A stretch of DNA of 64,000 nt from Candidatus Acidulidesulfobacter diazotrophicus (GTDB taxonomy: Bacteria; SZUA-79; Acidulodesulfobacterales; Acidulodesulfobacteraceae), in NCBI GenBank assembly GCA_004195025.1, contig SGBB01000011.1:1-64000 (forward strand), read 5' to 3'. Position numbers and translations under genes: made by a program. The notes under the pieces are model-generated. The model saw only the letters and a list, made by a program, of their open reading frames with translations, was not told the DNA's origin and did not search any database. The first letter of the stretch is position 1. Each line of letters starts with the position of its first letter. Below, piece by piece: positions 53,970 to 63,056 of this stretch.

Positions 53970-54677
53970 ATGGTTAAACTTATAAACTATACAACGAATC
54001 CGGAAATCACTATTGCTATAGCGGCTAGGCTATGCTATAGTTCTTCAGATATAACGAAAATAGAGTATGATTTTAAAGAAGATGAAAAAGGTTTAGAAAA
54101 AGCGAGGAAGTTAATAAAAAAAATTAGAACTTCAGGACATGAATCTGTGCTTGAGCATGCTAATTTTACTTTTATAGTTGATAAATTATCTCGAAGCGCC
54201 TCACATCAATTAGTAAGGCACAGAATAGCTTCATATTCACAGAGAAGTCAGAGATATGTCAAAGAAACCAATCCTCAAATAATTATTCCAGAATCTATAT
54301 CCGAAAATAAAGAATTTTTAGATAAATTTAATAACTTAGTTAAAGAAATTTATTCTTTATACGGTTTTTTTTTAGAAAAAGGTATGCCCGCAGAAGATGC
54401 TAGATATATTTTGCCGAATGCTGCCCAAACACAATTAAGTTTTACAATGAATGCAAGAGAACTGTTGCATTTTTTTAGATTAAGAGGATGTGAAAGAGCG
54501 CAATGGGAGATAAGAAATCTTGCTAAAGAAGTTTTTAAGCTTGTTTTTCCGATAGCTCCGTCGGTTTTTTACGGCGCAGGACCGTCTTGCGTTAGAAGCG
54601 GGTGTTCAGAAGGAGAGTTTAGCTGCGGCAGGCCTTTAGAAATTAAAAATGAATGGACAACAAAGGGTTTATTGTAA
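53970..54677 (+). CDS. thyX: FAD-dependent thymidylate synthase
   Basis: 235 residues with the ThyX motif RHRIASYSQRSQRY, HESVLEHANFTF and RGCERAQWEIR. Makes dTMP with FADH2. Its stop codon overlaps the prfA start (TAATG). Confidence 0.95.
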   Translation: MVKLINYTTNPEITIAIAARLCYSSSDITKIEYDFKEDEKGLEKARKLIKKIRTSGHESVLEHANFTFIVDKLSRSASHQLVRHRIASYSQRSQRYVKETNPQIIIPESISENKEFLDKFNNLVKEIYSLYGFFLEKGMPAEDARYILPNAAQTQLSFTMNARELLHFFRLRGCERAQWEIRNLAKEVFKLVFPIAPSVFYGAGPSCVRSGCSEGEFSCGRPLEIKNEWTTKGLL

Positions 54678-55816
54678 TGGAAGATTTAATTGAACAGAAT
54701 AATTATCAAAATGATAACGAACCGCCGTTTATAAAACTTGAAGATGTTATAATACAAAAGTGTAAAGAGCTTAAAGAAGAAGCTAAAAATCTTAATGAAA
54801 ATATTCAAGAAATCAGTAAAGACGGTTTTAATGAATCTGCTAAAGATCCTATCAAGAGATACAATTTAATTAAAAAAGTCATAGATACTTTTGAAGAATA
54901 TAATAAAATACTTTCAGATATAGAAGAACTCCAGAGGCTTAAAAAAAAAGAATTAGACAGCGAACTTCTATTTATGGAGCTTGAAGAGATTAATGCTCTT
55001 TCCGCTAAAGCCAATAAAGCAGCCGAAACAATAAAAGAATATTTTTATCCTAGAGATGCAGATGCCGATAAAGATATACTTTTAGAAATAAGAGCGGCAA
55101 CAGGCGGAGAAGAAGCTGCTCTTTTTGCTCTTGATTTGTATAAAATGTACAATAAATATGCAATAATAAAAAATTTTAATTTTGAACTTATATCTTCAAG
55201 TTATTCAGCATCAGGCGGGCTTAAAGAAGCCGTAATATCGGTTAAAGGCAAAGATGTTTTCAGGCTTTTAAAATATGAAAGCGGCGTTCACAGAGTCCAA
55301 AGAATTCCTGCAACGGAAACTCAAGGAAGAGTTCATACTTCTGCCGCCACAATCGCGGTTATGTTGGAACCTGAAGAAATTGACCTTAAAATAGCTTCCG
55401 AAGATTTAAGAATAGATGTTTATAAGTCAACAGGGCATGGAGGGCAAAGCGTCAACACAACAGATTCTGCCGTCAGAATAACCCATTTGCCTACTAATCT
55501 TGTCGTTACCTGTCAGGATGAAAAATCGCAGCATAAAAATAAAGCTAAAGCTTTAAGAATATTAAGAACAAGACTATTAAGCATATTAGAAGCCGATAAG
55601 AAATCTATTGAAGCAAAAAATAGAAAAAACATGATAGGGAGCGGCGACAGGAGCGAAAAAATCAGAACATATAATTTTTCACAGGGCAGGATAACGGACC
55701 ACAGGGCAGGGATAACACTTCATAAGTTAAATTATATTATGGAAGGAAATCTTGACGAGCTGCTAATTCCGCTGTCAAAATATTTTGAATCTCAAAAATC
55801 TCTTGAAATCAAATAA
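54677..55816 (+). CDS. prfA: Peptide chain release factor 1
   Basis: About 379 residues. The codon-recognition tripeptide is in RIPATETQGR (PAT, RF1 type) and the catalytic STGHGGQSVN carries GGQ. Start at 54677 chosen because AAAGGG lies 8 nt upstream and TAATG couples it to thyX; an in-frame ATG at 54653 would add eight residues. PrmC, which methylates the GGQ glutamine, is next. Confidence 0.95.
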   Translation: MEDLIEQNNYQNDNEPPFIKLEDVIIQKCKELKEEAKNLNENIQEISKDGFNESAKDPIKRYNLIKKVIDTFEEYNKILSDIEELQRLKKKELDSELLFMELEEINALSAKANKAAETIKEYFYPRDADADKDILLEIRAATGGEEAALFALDLYKMYNKYAIIKNFNFELISSSYSASGGLKEAVISVKGKDVFRLLKYESGVHRVQRIPATETQGRVHTSAATIAVMLEPEEIDLKIASEDLRIDVYKSTGHGGQSVNTTDSAVRITHLPTNLVVTCQDEKSQHKNKAKALRILRTRLLSILEADKKSIEAKNRKNMIGSGDRSEKIRTYNFSQGRITDHRAGITLHKLNYIMEGNLDELLIPLSKYFESQKSLEIK

Positions 55817-57011
55817 TATTACTATTTTTGAAACAATTAAGGCAGGAGCTGGATATTTAAAAAAAAATAACGGAGATATCCCTGATTGTTTTAAAGAATC
55901 TCTGTTGTTGATGAGCTATGCTTTAAACATTCCTATTGAAAAAATTATTATAAATTATGAAAGCAAAATAAGTAAAAATAAATTAAAGGTTTTTAACGGC
56001 TATATTGCAAGAAGAGCTAAAAAAGAACCGTTTGCCTATATAATAAAAAATAAAGAATTTTATTCAATTGATTTTTTTGTCAACAAAAATGTTCTTATAC
56101 CAAGACCCGATACCGAGATTTTAGTTGATGAAAGCTTAAAGGAAATCAACAGATTAAACGCAAAAATAAACAATGATAACAACGATAATTATAATAACTA
56201 TAATGGTATAAATAATGGTATAGATAATAATATTAACAATAATAACAAAAAGGCAGATAACAATAGCTATAAAAATAATAACGGTAATTATAATTATAGC
56301 AGCATAAACAGTATAGATAAAAATATTACGGCTATAGATCTCGGCACAGGTTCAGGAGCCGTAGCGGTATCTATAGCTAAAAATTATCAATACTCAAATA
56401 TTGAAATTTATGCCGCCGATAATAGCTTTAGGGCTTTAAATGTCGCAAGAAAGAATGTAATATTAAATAATGTAGAAAATAAAATTAAATTAACCTATTT
56501 TAATATTTTAAATCAAAATATATGCTGGTATAATAAATATAAAAAAAAATATGATGCGCATTTTTATAAATTTGATATCATTATATCAAATCCGCCTTAT
56601 ATAATATCATCTGATATTGAATTGCTAAGCGATGAAGTTAAAAATTACGAACCATATAAAGCTCTTGACGGAGGTGTTGACGGACTTAAGTTTTACAGGA
56701 AGATATTTGAATTGTTTTCATCGGCAATAGAAAATTCAGCAGATAATAGTCCGATAGATAAAGAACTTTGTTTAATTTTAGAAATAGATTACAGATATAA
56801 AGAAGAAATAAAAAAAATTTATGAATTGACATTTTATAATAATGACAATAGATATAATAAATACGATAATAATAACCGCAAAGAATATAAACATAAAATA
56901 AATATAAAAAATAATAAAAATAATCCAAACAATATAACAATTAATTTTATAAAAGATATGTCAGGAAAAGAAAGGGTGGCAAAAATTAATTATGGAAAAA
57001 ATAATAATTGA
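55785..57011 (+). CDS. prmC: Release factor glutamine methyltransferase
   Basis: 408 residues, much longer than the usual 280-290. The N-terminal helical domain ends EPFAYIIKNKEF, then LIPRPDTEILVDE. SAM site AIDLGTGSGAVAVS and catalytic NPPYI are intact. The excess is an Asn-rich insertion at about 124-188 between the two domains, and a second Asn/Lys-rich run near the C-terminus. Start is TTG at 55785, overlapping prfA by 32 bp, with no better alternative except a TTG at 55803. Confidence 0.93.
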   Translation: MNLKNLLKSNNITIFETIKAGAGYLKKNNGDIPDCFKESLLLMSYALNIPIEKIIINYESKISKNKLKVFNGYIARRAKKEPFAYIIKNKEFYSIDFFVNKNVLIPRPDTEILVDESLKEINRLNAKINNDNNDNYNNYNGINNGIDNNINNNNKKADNNSYKNNNGNYNYSSINSIDKNITAIDLGTGSGAVAVSIAKNYQYSNIEIYAADNSFRALNVARKNVILNNVENKIKLTYFNILNQNICWYNKYKKKYDAHFYKFDIIISNPPYIISSDIELLSDEVKNYEPYKALDGGVDGLKFYRKIFELFSSAIENSADNSPIDKELCLILEIDYRYKEEIKKIYELTFYNNDNRYNKYDNNNRKEYKHKINIKNNKNNPNNITINFIKDMSGKERVAKINYGKNNN

Positions 57012-58335
57012 AGGCGGTATCCCGTTAAGGGGCGAAGTATCCATAAGCGGTTCAAAGAACGCTGCATTACCGATTATTGCATCGTCAATTATGTTTGACG
57101 ATCCCAATAATGAACTTTATAATGTTCCGAATCTTCAGGATATAGTTACTATCAAGAAACTTCTCATTAGTCTTAATGCCGAAGTAAAAGATTCTGACGA
57201 CGGAAAATTGTTTATAAATACATCAACTATTAATAATTTTGATGCTCCCTATGATCTTGTGAAAACTATGAGAGCTTCCGTTCTTGTTCTCGGACCGTTG
57301 CTTGCCAAATATAAAAGAGCAAGAGTATCGCTTCCCGGCGGATGCGCTATAGGAGCACGGCCGATAGATTTTCATTTGCAAGCGCTCAGGGCTCTCGGCG
57401 CCAGTATTACAATGGAACATGGTTATGTTGAGGCTACGGCCGGAAAACTGAAAGGCGCTGAAATTATTTTCCCGATTCCTTCTGTTACGGGAACGGAAAA
57501 TATTATAATGGCGGCAACGCTTGCGGAAGGTACCACAATTATAAAAAATGCAGCAAGAGAACCTGAAATAGACGATTTAATTCTTGCTTTATGCAACGGA
57601 GGAGCAAATATTAAAAGAGTTTTGCCTTCGGTAATAGTAATTAAAGGAGTCAAAAAGCTGAATAAACTAAGCCATTACATTGTTTCGGACAGAATTGAAG
57701 CAGGCACGTATATGGTTGCTTCGGCTATAACTCAAGGCGATATCATAGTTAAAAATGTTGATTTGAATCATATCAGCTCAATCACGGATAAATTAACGGA
57801 AGCAGGGGTCAAAATTAATGTTATTTCACCTTCTTCTATAAGGGTGAAAGGTCCTAAAACAATTAAAAGCGTGGATATTTCAACTGCGCCTTTTCCTTAT
57901 TTTCCTACCGATATGCAGGCTCAAATGATGGCACTTATGTCTATTGCAAGCGGTTTATGCGTTATAACGGAAAATATTTTTGAAAATAGATTTATGCATG
58001 TAGCAGAATTAAGAAGGCTCGGCGCCGATATAAAAGTATGCGGTAATTTTGCGATAGTAAAAGGAACAGGCGCTTTATTAGGAACCGACGTAATGGCGAC
58101 AGATTTAAGAGCAAGCGCATCATTAGTACTGGCAGGATTGGCTTCGTCTAAGGATTATACTTCTATATCTCGAATATATCATTTAGACAGAGGGTATGAA
58201 GCGATGGAAAAAAAACTCTCAGGATTAGGCGCTATTATTTCTAGAGTTGATGATTCAAATAAAACGGATTATAATGATAATGAAGATTATTTAACAAGTC
58301 AATCAATGCAATCAATAGCATCGGGAATTAAATAA
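56992..58335 (+). CDS. murA: UDP-N-acetylglucosamine 1-carboxyvinyltransferase
   Basis: 447 residues. Lys22-Asn23 in ISGSKNAALP and catalytic Cys118 in LPGGCAIGARPID (the fosfomycin target Cys is present). First committed step of peptidoglycan synthesis. Overlaps prmC by 20 bp and is followed with no gap by hisG. Confidence 0.97.
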   Translation: MEKIIIEGGIPLRGEVSISGSKNAALPIIASSIMFDDPNNELYNVPNLQDIVTIKKLLISLNAEVKDSDDGKLFINTSTINNFDAPYDLVKTMRASVLVLGPLLAKYKRARVSLPGGCAIGARPIDFHLQALRALGASITMEHGYVEATAGKLKGAEIIFPIPSVTGTENIIMAATLAEGTTIIKNAAREPEIDDLILALCNGGANIKRVLPSVIVIKGVKKLNKLSHYIVSDRIEAGTYMVASAITQGDIIVKNVDLNHISSITDKLTEAGVKINVISPSSIRVKGPKTIKSVDISTAPFPYFPTDMQAQMMALMSIASGLCVITENIFENRFMHVAELRRLGADIKVCGNFAIVKGTGALLGTDVMATDLRASASLVLAGLASSKDYTSISRIYHLDRGYEAMEKKLSGLGAIISRVDDSNKTDYNDNEDYLTSQSMQSIASGIK

Positions 58336-59136
58336 ATGAAAGAAAAAGTGAGAATTGCAATTCCAAAAGGGCGTGTACTTGAAGATTCTCTTGATTTATT
58401 AAGAAAATCGGGGTTTATTAAGCATCCTGATGAAGATTATAATTCTAGAAAATTAATATTTAATTATGAAGACGACAATGCAAAACTATTAATAGTTAAA
58501 CCATGGGATGTTCCTACGTTTGTTGAATACGGAGCGGCGGATATCGGCATAGCGGGAAAAGACATTTTGCTTGAAAAATTTAAAAATGTTTATGAACCGC
58601 TAGATCTTGGCATCGGAAGATGTAAAATAGCGGTCGCTGTTCATAAATCGATCGATGTTAATATTAAAAATGTTAATATTAATAAAGAAACCGCACATAT
58701 CGGCTATGCCGAAGATGACGACGCAGATGAATTTTTAAGGAAGTCTCAAAGAGATGAAAAAAATAAAAAAACAGAAATTGAGATTAATCAAAATACTGCA
58801 GAAAATATAGAAAATATCAAAAATGCATTATATCTATTAAATAATATACGTGTAGCAACAAAATATGTAAATATAACAAAAGATTTTTTTAAAAAAAAAG
58901 GTATAAGCGTTCAAATAGTTAAATTATACGGCAATATAGAATTGGCCCCTTTAACCGGACTTTGCGATGTTATAGTAGATCTTGTTTCTACAGGAGAAAC
59001 TTTAAAGCAGAACAATCTTTTGCTTATTGAAGAAATAGCCGTTATAACATCACGGCTGATTGTTAACAGGGCAAGCCTGAAAACAAATCCTAAAGAAATA
59101 CATAATGTTATAATGAGAATTAATCAAAATATATAA
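58336..59136 (+). CDS. hisG: ATP phosphoribosyltransferase (short form)
   Basis: 266 residues. IAIPKGRVLEDSLDLL, ADIGIAGKDILLE and GLCDVIVDLVSTGETL are HisG motifs. It lacks the C-terminal regulatory domain, so it is the short form that needs HisZ (not in the window). A Lys/Asn/Glu-rich insertion (about 118-170) accounts for its being about 55 residues longer than usual short forms. Confidence 0.95.
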   Translation: MKEKVRIAIPKGRVLEDSLDLLRKSGFIKHPDEDYNSRKLIFNYEDDNAKLLIVKPWDVPTFVEYGAADIGIAGKDILLEKFKNVYEPLDLGIGRCKIAVAVHKSIDVNIKNVNINKETAHIGYAEDDDADEFLRKSQRDEKNKKTEIEINQNTAENIENIKNALYLLNNIRVATKYVNITKDFFKKKGISVQIVKLYGNIELAPLTGLCDVIVDLVSTGETLKQNNLLLIEEIAVITSRLIVNRASLKTNPKEIHNVIMRINQNI

Positions 59137-59206
59137 TTAAAATAAAAATTAAAATAATCCTTAATTCTGCATTAGAAACTATTTATAAGTTCTAATGTTA
59201 AATAAC

Positions 59207-59237
59207 TATGGATTCCTGCTTCAGCAGGAATGACACT
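59207..59237 (+). repeat. GGATTCC-type palindromic repeat before hisD
   Basis: TGGATTCCTGCTTCAGCAGG, then AATGACA: a 7-bp perfect stem. The ATG of its 'GAATGACA' end opens an in-frame extension of hisD. Preceded at 59159-59178 by a half copy of the 26661-26750 repeat. Confidence 0.8.
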
Positions 59238-59256
59238 ATATTATAAAAAATATAAA

Positions 59257-60684
59257 ATGAAATTTTTTGATGCAAAACAAGATAATTTTAAATCATTTAT
59301 TTTTGAAAGAAGAAAACTGCAATTAAATTTTAGCGCTGATATTCAGCATGATTTAGAAATTATACGTAATAAAATTATAGAAGAAAAAGATAATGCCTTA
59401 TCTTTTTATACCGAAAGATTTGATAAAGTATGTATTAATCCCGATGAATTTGAAATAAAAGAAAAAGATAAAAAATCCGCATTAGATTTTTTATCTAACG
59501 ATGAACGAAAAATATTAGAAAAAACAATTAAGAGAGTTTTTGATTATCATTCAAAGCAAAAAATAAAAACGTGGTTTTCTTTTGATAATTGTGAAAGTGC
59601 CGAAGAAAATTTTATCGGCTCAATAAATAATAATTTTGCAGAAAATAGCAAATTTAACTGTGATAATAATAACGTTAATAATAACGTTAATAATAGCGGC
59701 AATATTATCACTCCGGGAATTATTACCGGACAATTAATCTCTCCGCTTCAAAGAGTCGGTATATATGTCCCGGGAGGAAAAGCAAGCTACCCTTCTTCTG
59801 TTATAATGAACGCTATTCCTGCAAAAGCCGCAGGGGTCAAAGAATTAATTATGGTTACCCCTCCCTCCGATAAATTGAACAATTATGTTATTGCATCGGC
59901 TGTTTTGTGCGGAGTAGATAAAATATACAGAATAGGAGGACCGCAGGCTATATTTGCGCTGGCATACGGAACTGAAACTATTCCTGCGGTTGATAAAATA
60001 GTCGGACCGGGTAATATATATGTTGCAACCGCCAAAAAGATGGTTTACGGAGATGTGGATATTGATATGATAGCAGGACCAAGTGAAATTGCGGTAATAT
60101 GCGATGAATTTGCGAATCCGGATAAAGCAGCGATAGATTTAATATCTCAGGCAGAGCACGATGAAATGGCCGTTTCTACATTGATTACAAATTCTTTTGA
60201 TTTAATTGAAAATGTTAAAAAATCTTTAGAAAAACTTATTATAAAAGAAGAAAGAAAAAATATTATTGAAAAATCTTTAGATTCAAACGGTTCTTTGGTG
60301 CTAACCTGTTCTGTCGACGAATCTATTAATATCGCCAATGCTTTATCCCCCGAACATTTAGAATTATATATAAGAAATCCGTTTGAAAAATTATTTTTAA
60401 TAAAAAATGCAGGCGCAGTGTTTCTTGGTGAAAATACTCCTGAAGCAATAGGCGATTATATTGCAGGCCCGAGTCATGTTTTGCCCACCGGCGGAACAGC
60501 GAGGTTTTTTTCTCCGCTTGATACCGTATCGTTTTTAAAAAGAACAAGCGTTATTTTTTCCACAGAAGACTTTTTAAATAAAAATGCAAAAGATATAAAG
60601 TTTTTTTCAGACATTGAAGGTTTAGGCGCGCATGGCAATTCAGTGCTTATGCGGCTTACGCAGACAGATAAAGAAATATATTAA
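59257..60684 (+). CDS. hisD: Histidinol dehydrogenase
   Basis: About 475 residues. VGIYVPGGKASYPSSV, GGPQAIFALAYGTE, VGPGNIYV and SQAEHDE are HisD motifs, and the zinc/base residues in GPSHVLPTGG are present. An Asn-rich insertion (about 115-155) interrupts the N-terminal part. An ATG at 59230 would add nine residues, but it lies within a mobile repeat, so 59257 is preferred. Last two steps of histidine synthesis. Confidence 0.95.
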   Translation: MKFFDAKQDNFKSFIFERRKLQLNFSADIQHDLEIIRNKIIEEKDNALSFYTERFDKVCINPDEFEIKEKDKKSALDFLSNDERKILEKTIKRVFDYHSKQKIKTWFSFDNCESAEENFIGSINNNFAENSKFNCDNNNVNNNVNNSGNIITPGIITGQLISPLQRVGIYVPGGKASYPSSVIMNAIPAKAAGVKELIMVTPPSDKLNNYVIASAVLCGVDKIYRIGGPQAIFALAYGTETIPAVDKIVGPGNIYVATAKKMVYGDVDIDMIAGPSEIAVICDEFANPDKAAIDLISQAEHDEMAVSTLITNSFDLIENVKKSLEKLIIKEERKNIIEKSLDSNGSLVLTCSVDESINIANALSPEHLELYIRNPFEKLFLIKNAGAVFLGENTPEAIGDYIAGPSHVLPTGGTARFFSPLDTVSFLKRTSVIFSTEDFLNKNAKDIKFFSDIEGLGAHGNSVLMRLTQTDKEIY

Positions 60685-60890
60685 AATTAAATTGAATATT
60701 TAAATTATATTCAAACTCAAAATAATTAAATAAGTAAAGAAATATAATAAAATTAAATAAAAATAGAAAATAAAAATCTCATCAAACTATATTTATTTAA
60801 TGATTTATTTAATGGTTAAAGAAATATAATAAAACTAAATTATAGAAAAAAATTGCATTAATCAATATAAGATTAGGGCAATCTAAAATT

Positions 60891-62033
60891 ATGGAAATTT
60901 ATAATTTTATTAAAGATAGCGTTCTAAATCTTAAACCTTATCAATTAATAGAAATTGAACCAGATTCTAATTTGCTCAAATTAGATGCCAATGAATCAAA
61001 CTACACATTAAATAAAAGCTTAAAAAGAAAGTATGCTGATTTTATAAAAGAAACTCTTATTAATTTATATCCTGATTCAGGTAATAAAAAATTAATTAAA
61101 TTATTAGAAAATTTTTATAATACAAAGTCCGTTAATTTTATGTTCGGAAATGGTTCCGACGAACTTATATCTATTATTTTGTCAAGCTTAAAAAAAGATA
61201 TTACCGTGAATATACCCTACCCTTCTTTTTCTATGTATGAAATAATTGCAAAATATAATGATTTGAAAGTTAATAATATCAATTTGCTTGAAGATTTTTT
61301 TGAATTACCTCAATATATTTTAGAACAAAATGCCGTATCAGGTTTGTATGCCGCAAATAGTGCAGACAAAAAAAATATCAAATCGCAAAAAAATATTTAT
61401 TTTTTTAGCTATCCTAATAATCCGACAGGAAATCATTTTAGCTACGATATATTAATGAGCCTCCTTGAAAATAAAAATAATATTATTGTTATAGATGAAG
61501 CTTATTTGTTCTTTTCCGATAAAGAATCTTTTATTAAATATTTACATAAATATGAAAATTTAATAGTTTTAAAAACGTTTTCTAAAATAGGGCTTGCGGG
61601 TTTAAGATTTGGAATGCTCTTTGCAGGAGATAAATTAATAAATGAATTTAAAAAAATTAAACTTCCGTATAATATTAATTCATTAACATTGGCTTCAATA
61701 GAATTTTTTTTAAATAATTATGAATTTTTTGAAAAAAATATTAAAAAGACGGTTATTCAGAGGGATAAGTTATTCGTAAAGTTAAAAAAATTAAGTTTTA
61801 TTGAAATTTATAAGTCGGATGCAAATTTTATTTTTTTTAAATTAATTAATAAAAATATGAAACCAGACTTCGATGATTTTCTTAAAAAAAATAATATAGT
61901 TATAAGAAATTTTACCGGACGGTTTGAGAATTTTTATAGAATAACCATTGGACTTCTTTCAGAAAACGATAAAATAATTGAATATTTCAAAGAATTTGGC
62001 TTAAATATAAAAATCAATAATAATAATATATAA
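60891..62033 (+). CDS. hisC: Histidinol-phosphate aminotransferase
   Basis: 380 residues, fold-type I PLP enzyme. LDANESNYTLN, PYPSFSMYEIIA, FSYPNNPTGN, VIDEAYLFFS and TFSKIGLAGLRFGM (PLP Lys in FSK) are HisC motifs. A 206-bp AT-rich gap separates it from hisD. Confidence 0.95.
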   Translation: MEIYNFIKDSVLNLKPYQLIEIEPDSNLLKLDANESNYTLNKSLKRKYADFIKETLINLYPDSGNKKLIKLLENFYNTKSVNFMFGNGSDELISIILSSLKKDITVNIPYPSFSMYEIIAKYNDLKVNNINLLEDFFELPQYILEQNAVSGLYAANSADKKNIKSQKNIYFFSYPNNPTGNHFSYDILMSLLENKNNIIVIDEAYLFFSDKESFIKYLHKYENLIVLKTFSKIGLAGLRFGMLFAGDKLINEFKKIKLPYNINSLTLASIEFFLNNYEFFEKNIKKTVIQRDKLFVKLKKLSFIEIYKSDANFIFFKLINKNMKPDFDDFLKKNNIVIRNFTGRFENFYRITIGLLSENDKIIEYFKEFGLNIKINNNNI

Positions 62034-62089
62034 AAATAATTAAAAATAAATTAATCGTTATAAAAAGTAAAATATATTATATAATTAAA

Positions 62090-63001
62090 ATGCTTAAAGA
62101 CAAAAAATTTAAAGACGAAGGGCTAAGAAAGGATAAGTTTCAGAGAAAAACTAAAGAAACAGATATTGAGCTTTATTTGAATATTGACGGAAACGGCGAA
62201 TATAATATAAGCACGGGTGTTCCTTTTTTTAATCATATGCTTGAACAATTAGCAAAACACTCCAATTTTGATATTAATTTAAATGCGAAAGGCGATATCG
62301 AAATAGATTTGCACCATTTGATAGAAGATACTGGAATTGTGCTGGGGCAAGCCGTTAATAAACTTGCCGGAGAAAAAAAGGGTATAAATAGATACGGTTT
62401 TGCATCGGTTCCCATGGATGAGGCATTAGTACAGACCACCGTTGATTTTAGCGGAAGAGCATATTTTGCGTATCATTATTATAATAACGATAATTATGAT
62501 GATGATGCTCGTAACGGGTCTAAAATAAAAAAAAAAACATCATCTTTGTCTATTATTAATAATAATCGTCACAATGGTTTTGACGATTTATCAGGCGGAT
62601 TTCCTTTATCTAAAAGAAAACTCACTAATAAATTTAATAATTTTAATGCAAAACATAAACATTTAATACATAAAATAAATTCAATAAATTCTGAGAATTT
62701 TGACGATTCCGCGCAATTATCTCAATTAAGTAATAATGAAAAAGAATTAAAAACAAAATTATTTAATTCGGAATTATTGTATAATGAATTAGTGGCAGAA
62801 ATTTTTTTTTATGATTATGTAAATATTTTTTTTGAAGCTTTTTGTAAAAACGCTTTGATTAATCTGCATATTAATGTTATGTACGGCAATAATTATCATC
62901 ATATAACCGAAGCAACTTTTAAATCTTGTGCCGTAAGCATTTCTAATGCTTTAAGAAAGACGGGGAGAAATAATATTCTGTCAACAAAAGGAATAATTTA
63001 A
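62090..63001 (+). CDS. hisB: Imidazoleglycerol-phosphate dehydratase with 100-residue insertion
   Basis: 303 residues versus about 200 in the family. Metal-binding GVPFFNHMLEQLAKHSNFD, DLHHLIEDTGI and the C-terminal NNYHHITEATFK are intact. The extra 100 residues or so (about 131-230) are a polar, Asn/Lys/Ser-rich segment replacing a loop after GRAYFAYHY and before LVAEIFF. It is in frame and without stops. Monofunctional form without a phosphatase domain. Confidence 0.95.
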   Translation: MLKDKKFKDEGLRKDKFQRKTKETDIELYLNIDGNGEYNISTGVPFFNHMLEQLAKHSNFDINLNAKGDIEIDLHHLIEDTGIVLGQAVNKLAGEKKGINRYGFASVPMDEALVQTTVDFSGRAYFAYHYYNNDNYDDDARNGSKIKKKTSSLSIINNNRHNGFDDLSGGFPLSKRKLTNKFNNFNAKHKHLIHKINSINSENFDDSAQLSQLSNNEKELKTKLFNSELLYNELVAEIFFYDYVNIFFEAFCKNALINLHINVMYGNNYHHITEATFKSCAVSISNALRKTGRNNILSTKGII

Positions 63002-63056
63002 TTCCCGTTCTTTAATTCCGCCTTATAATTTATAAAAAATATTTTGTTATTATATT

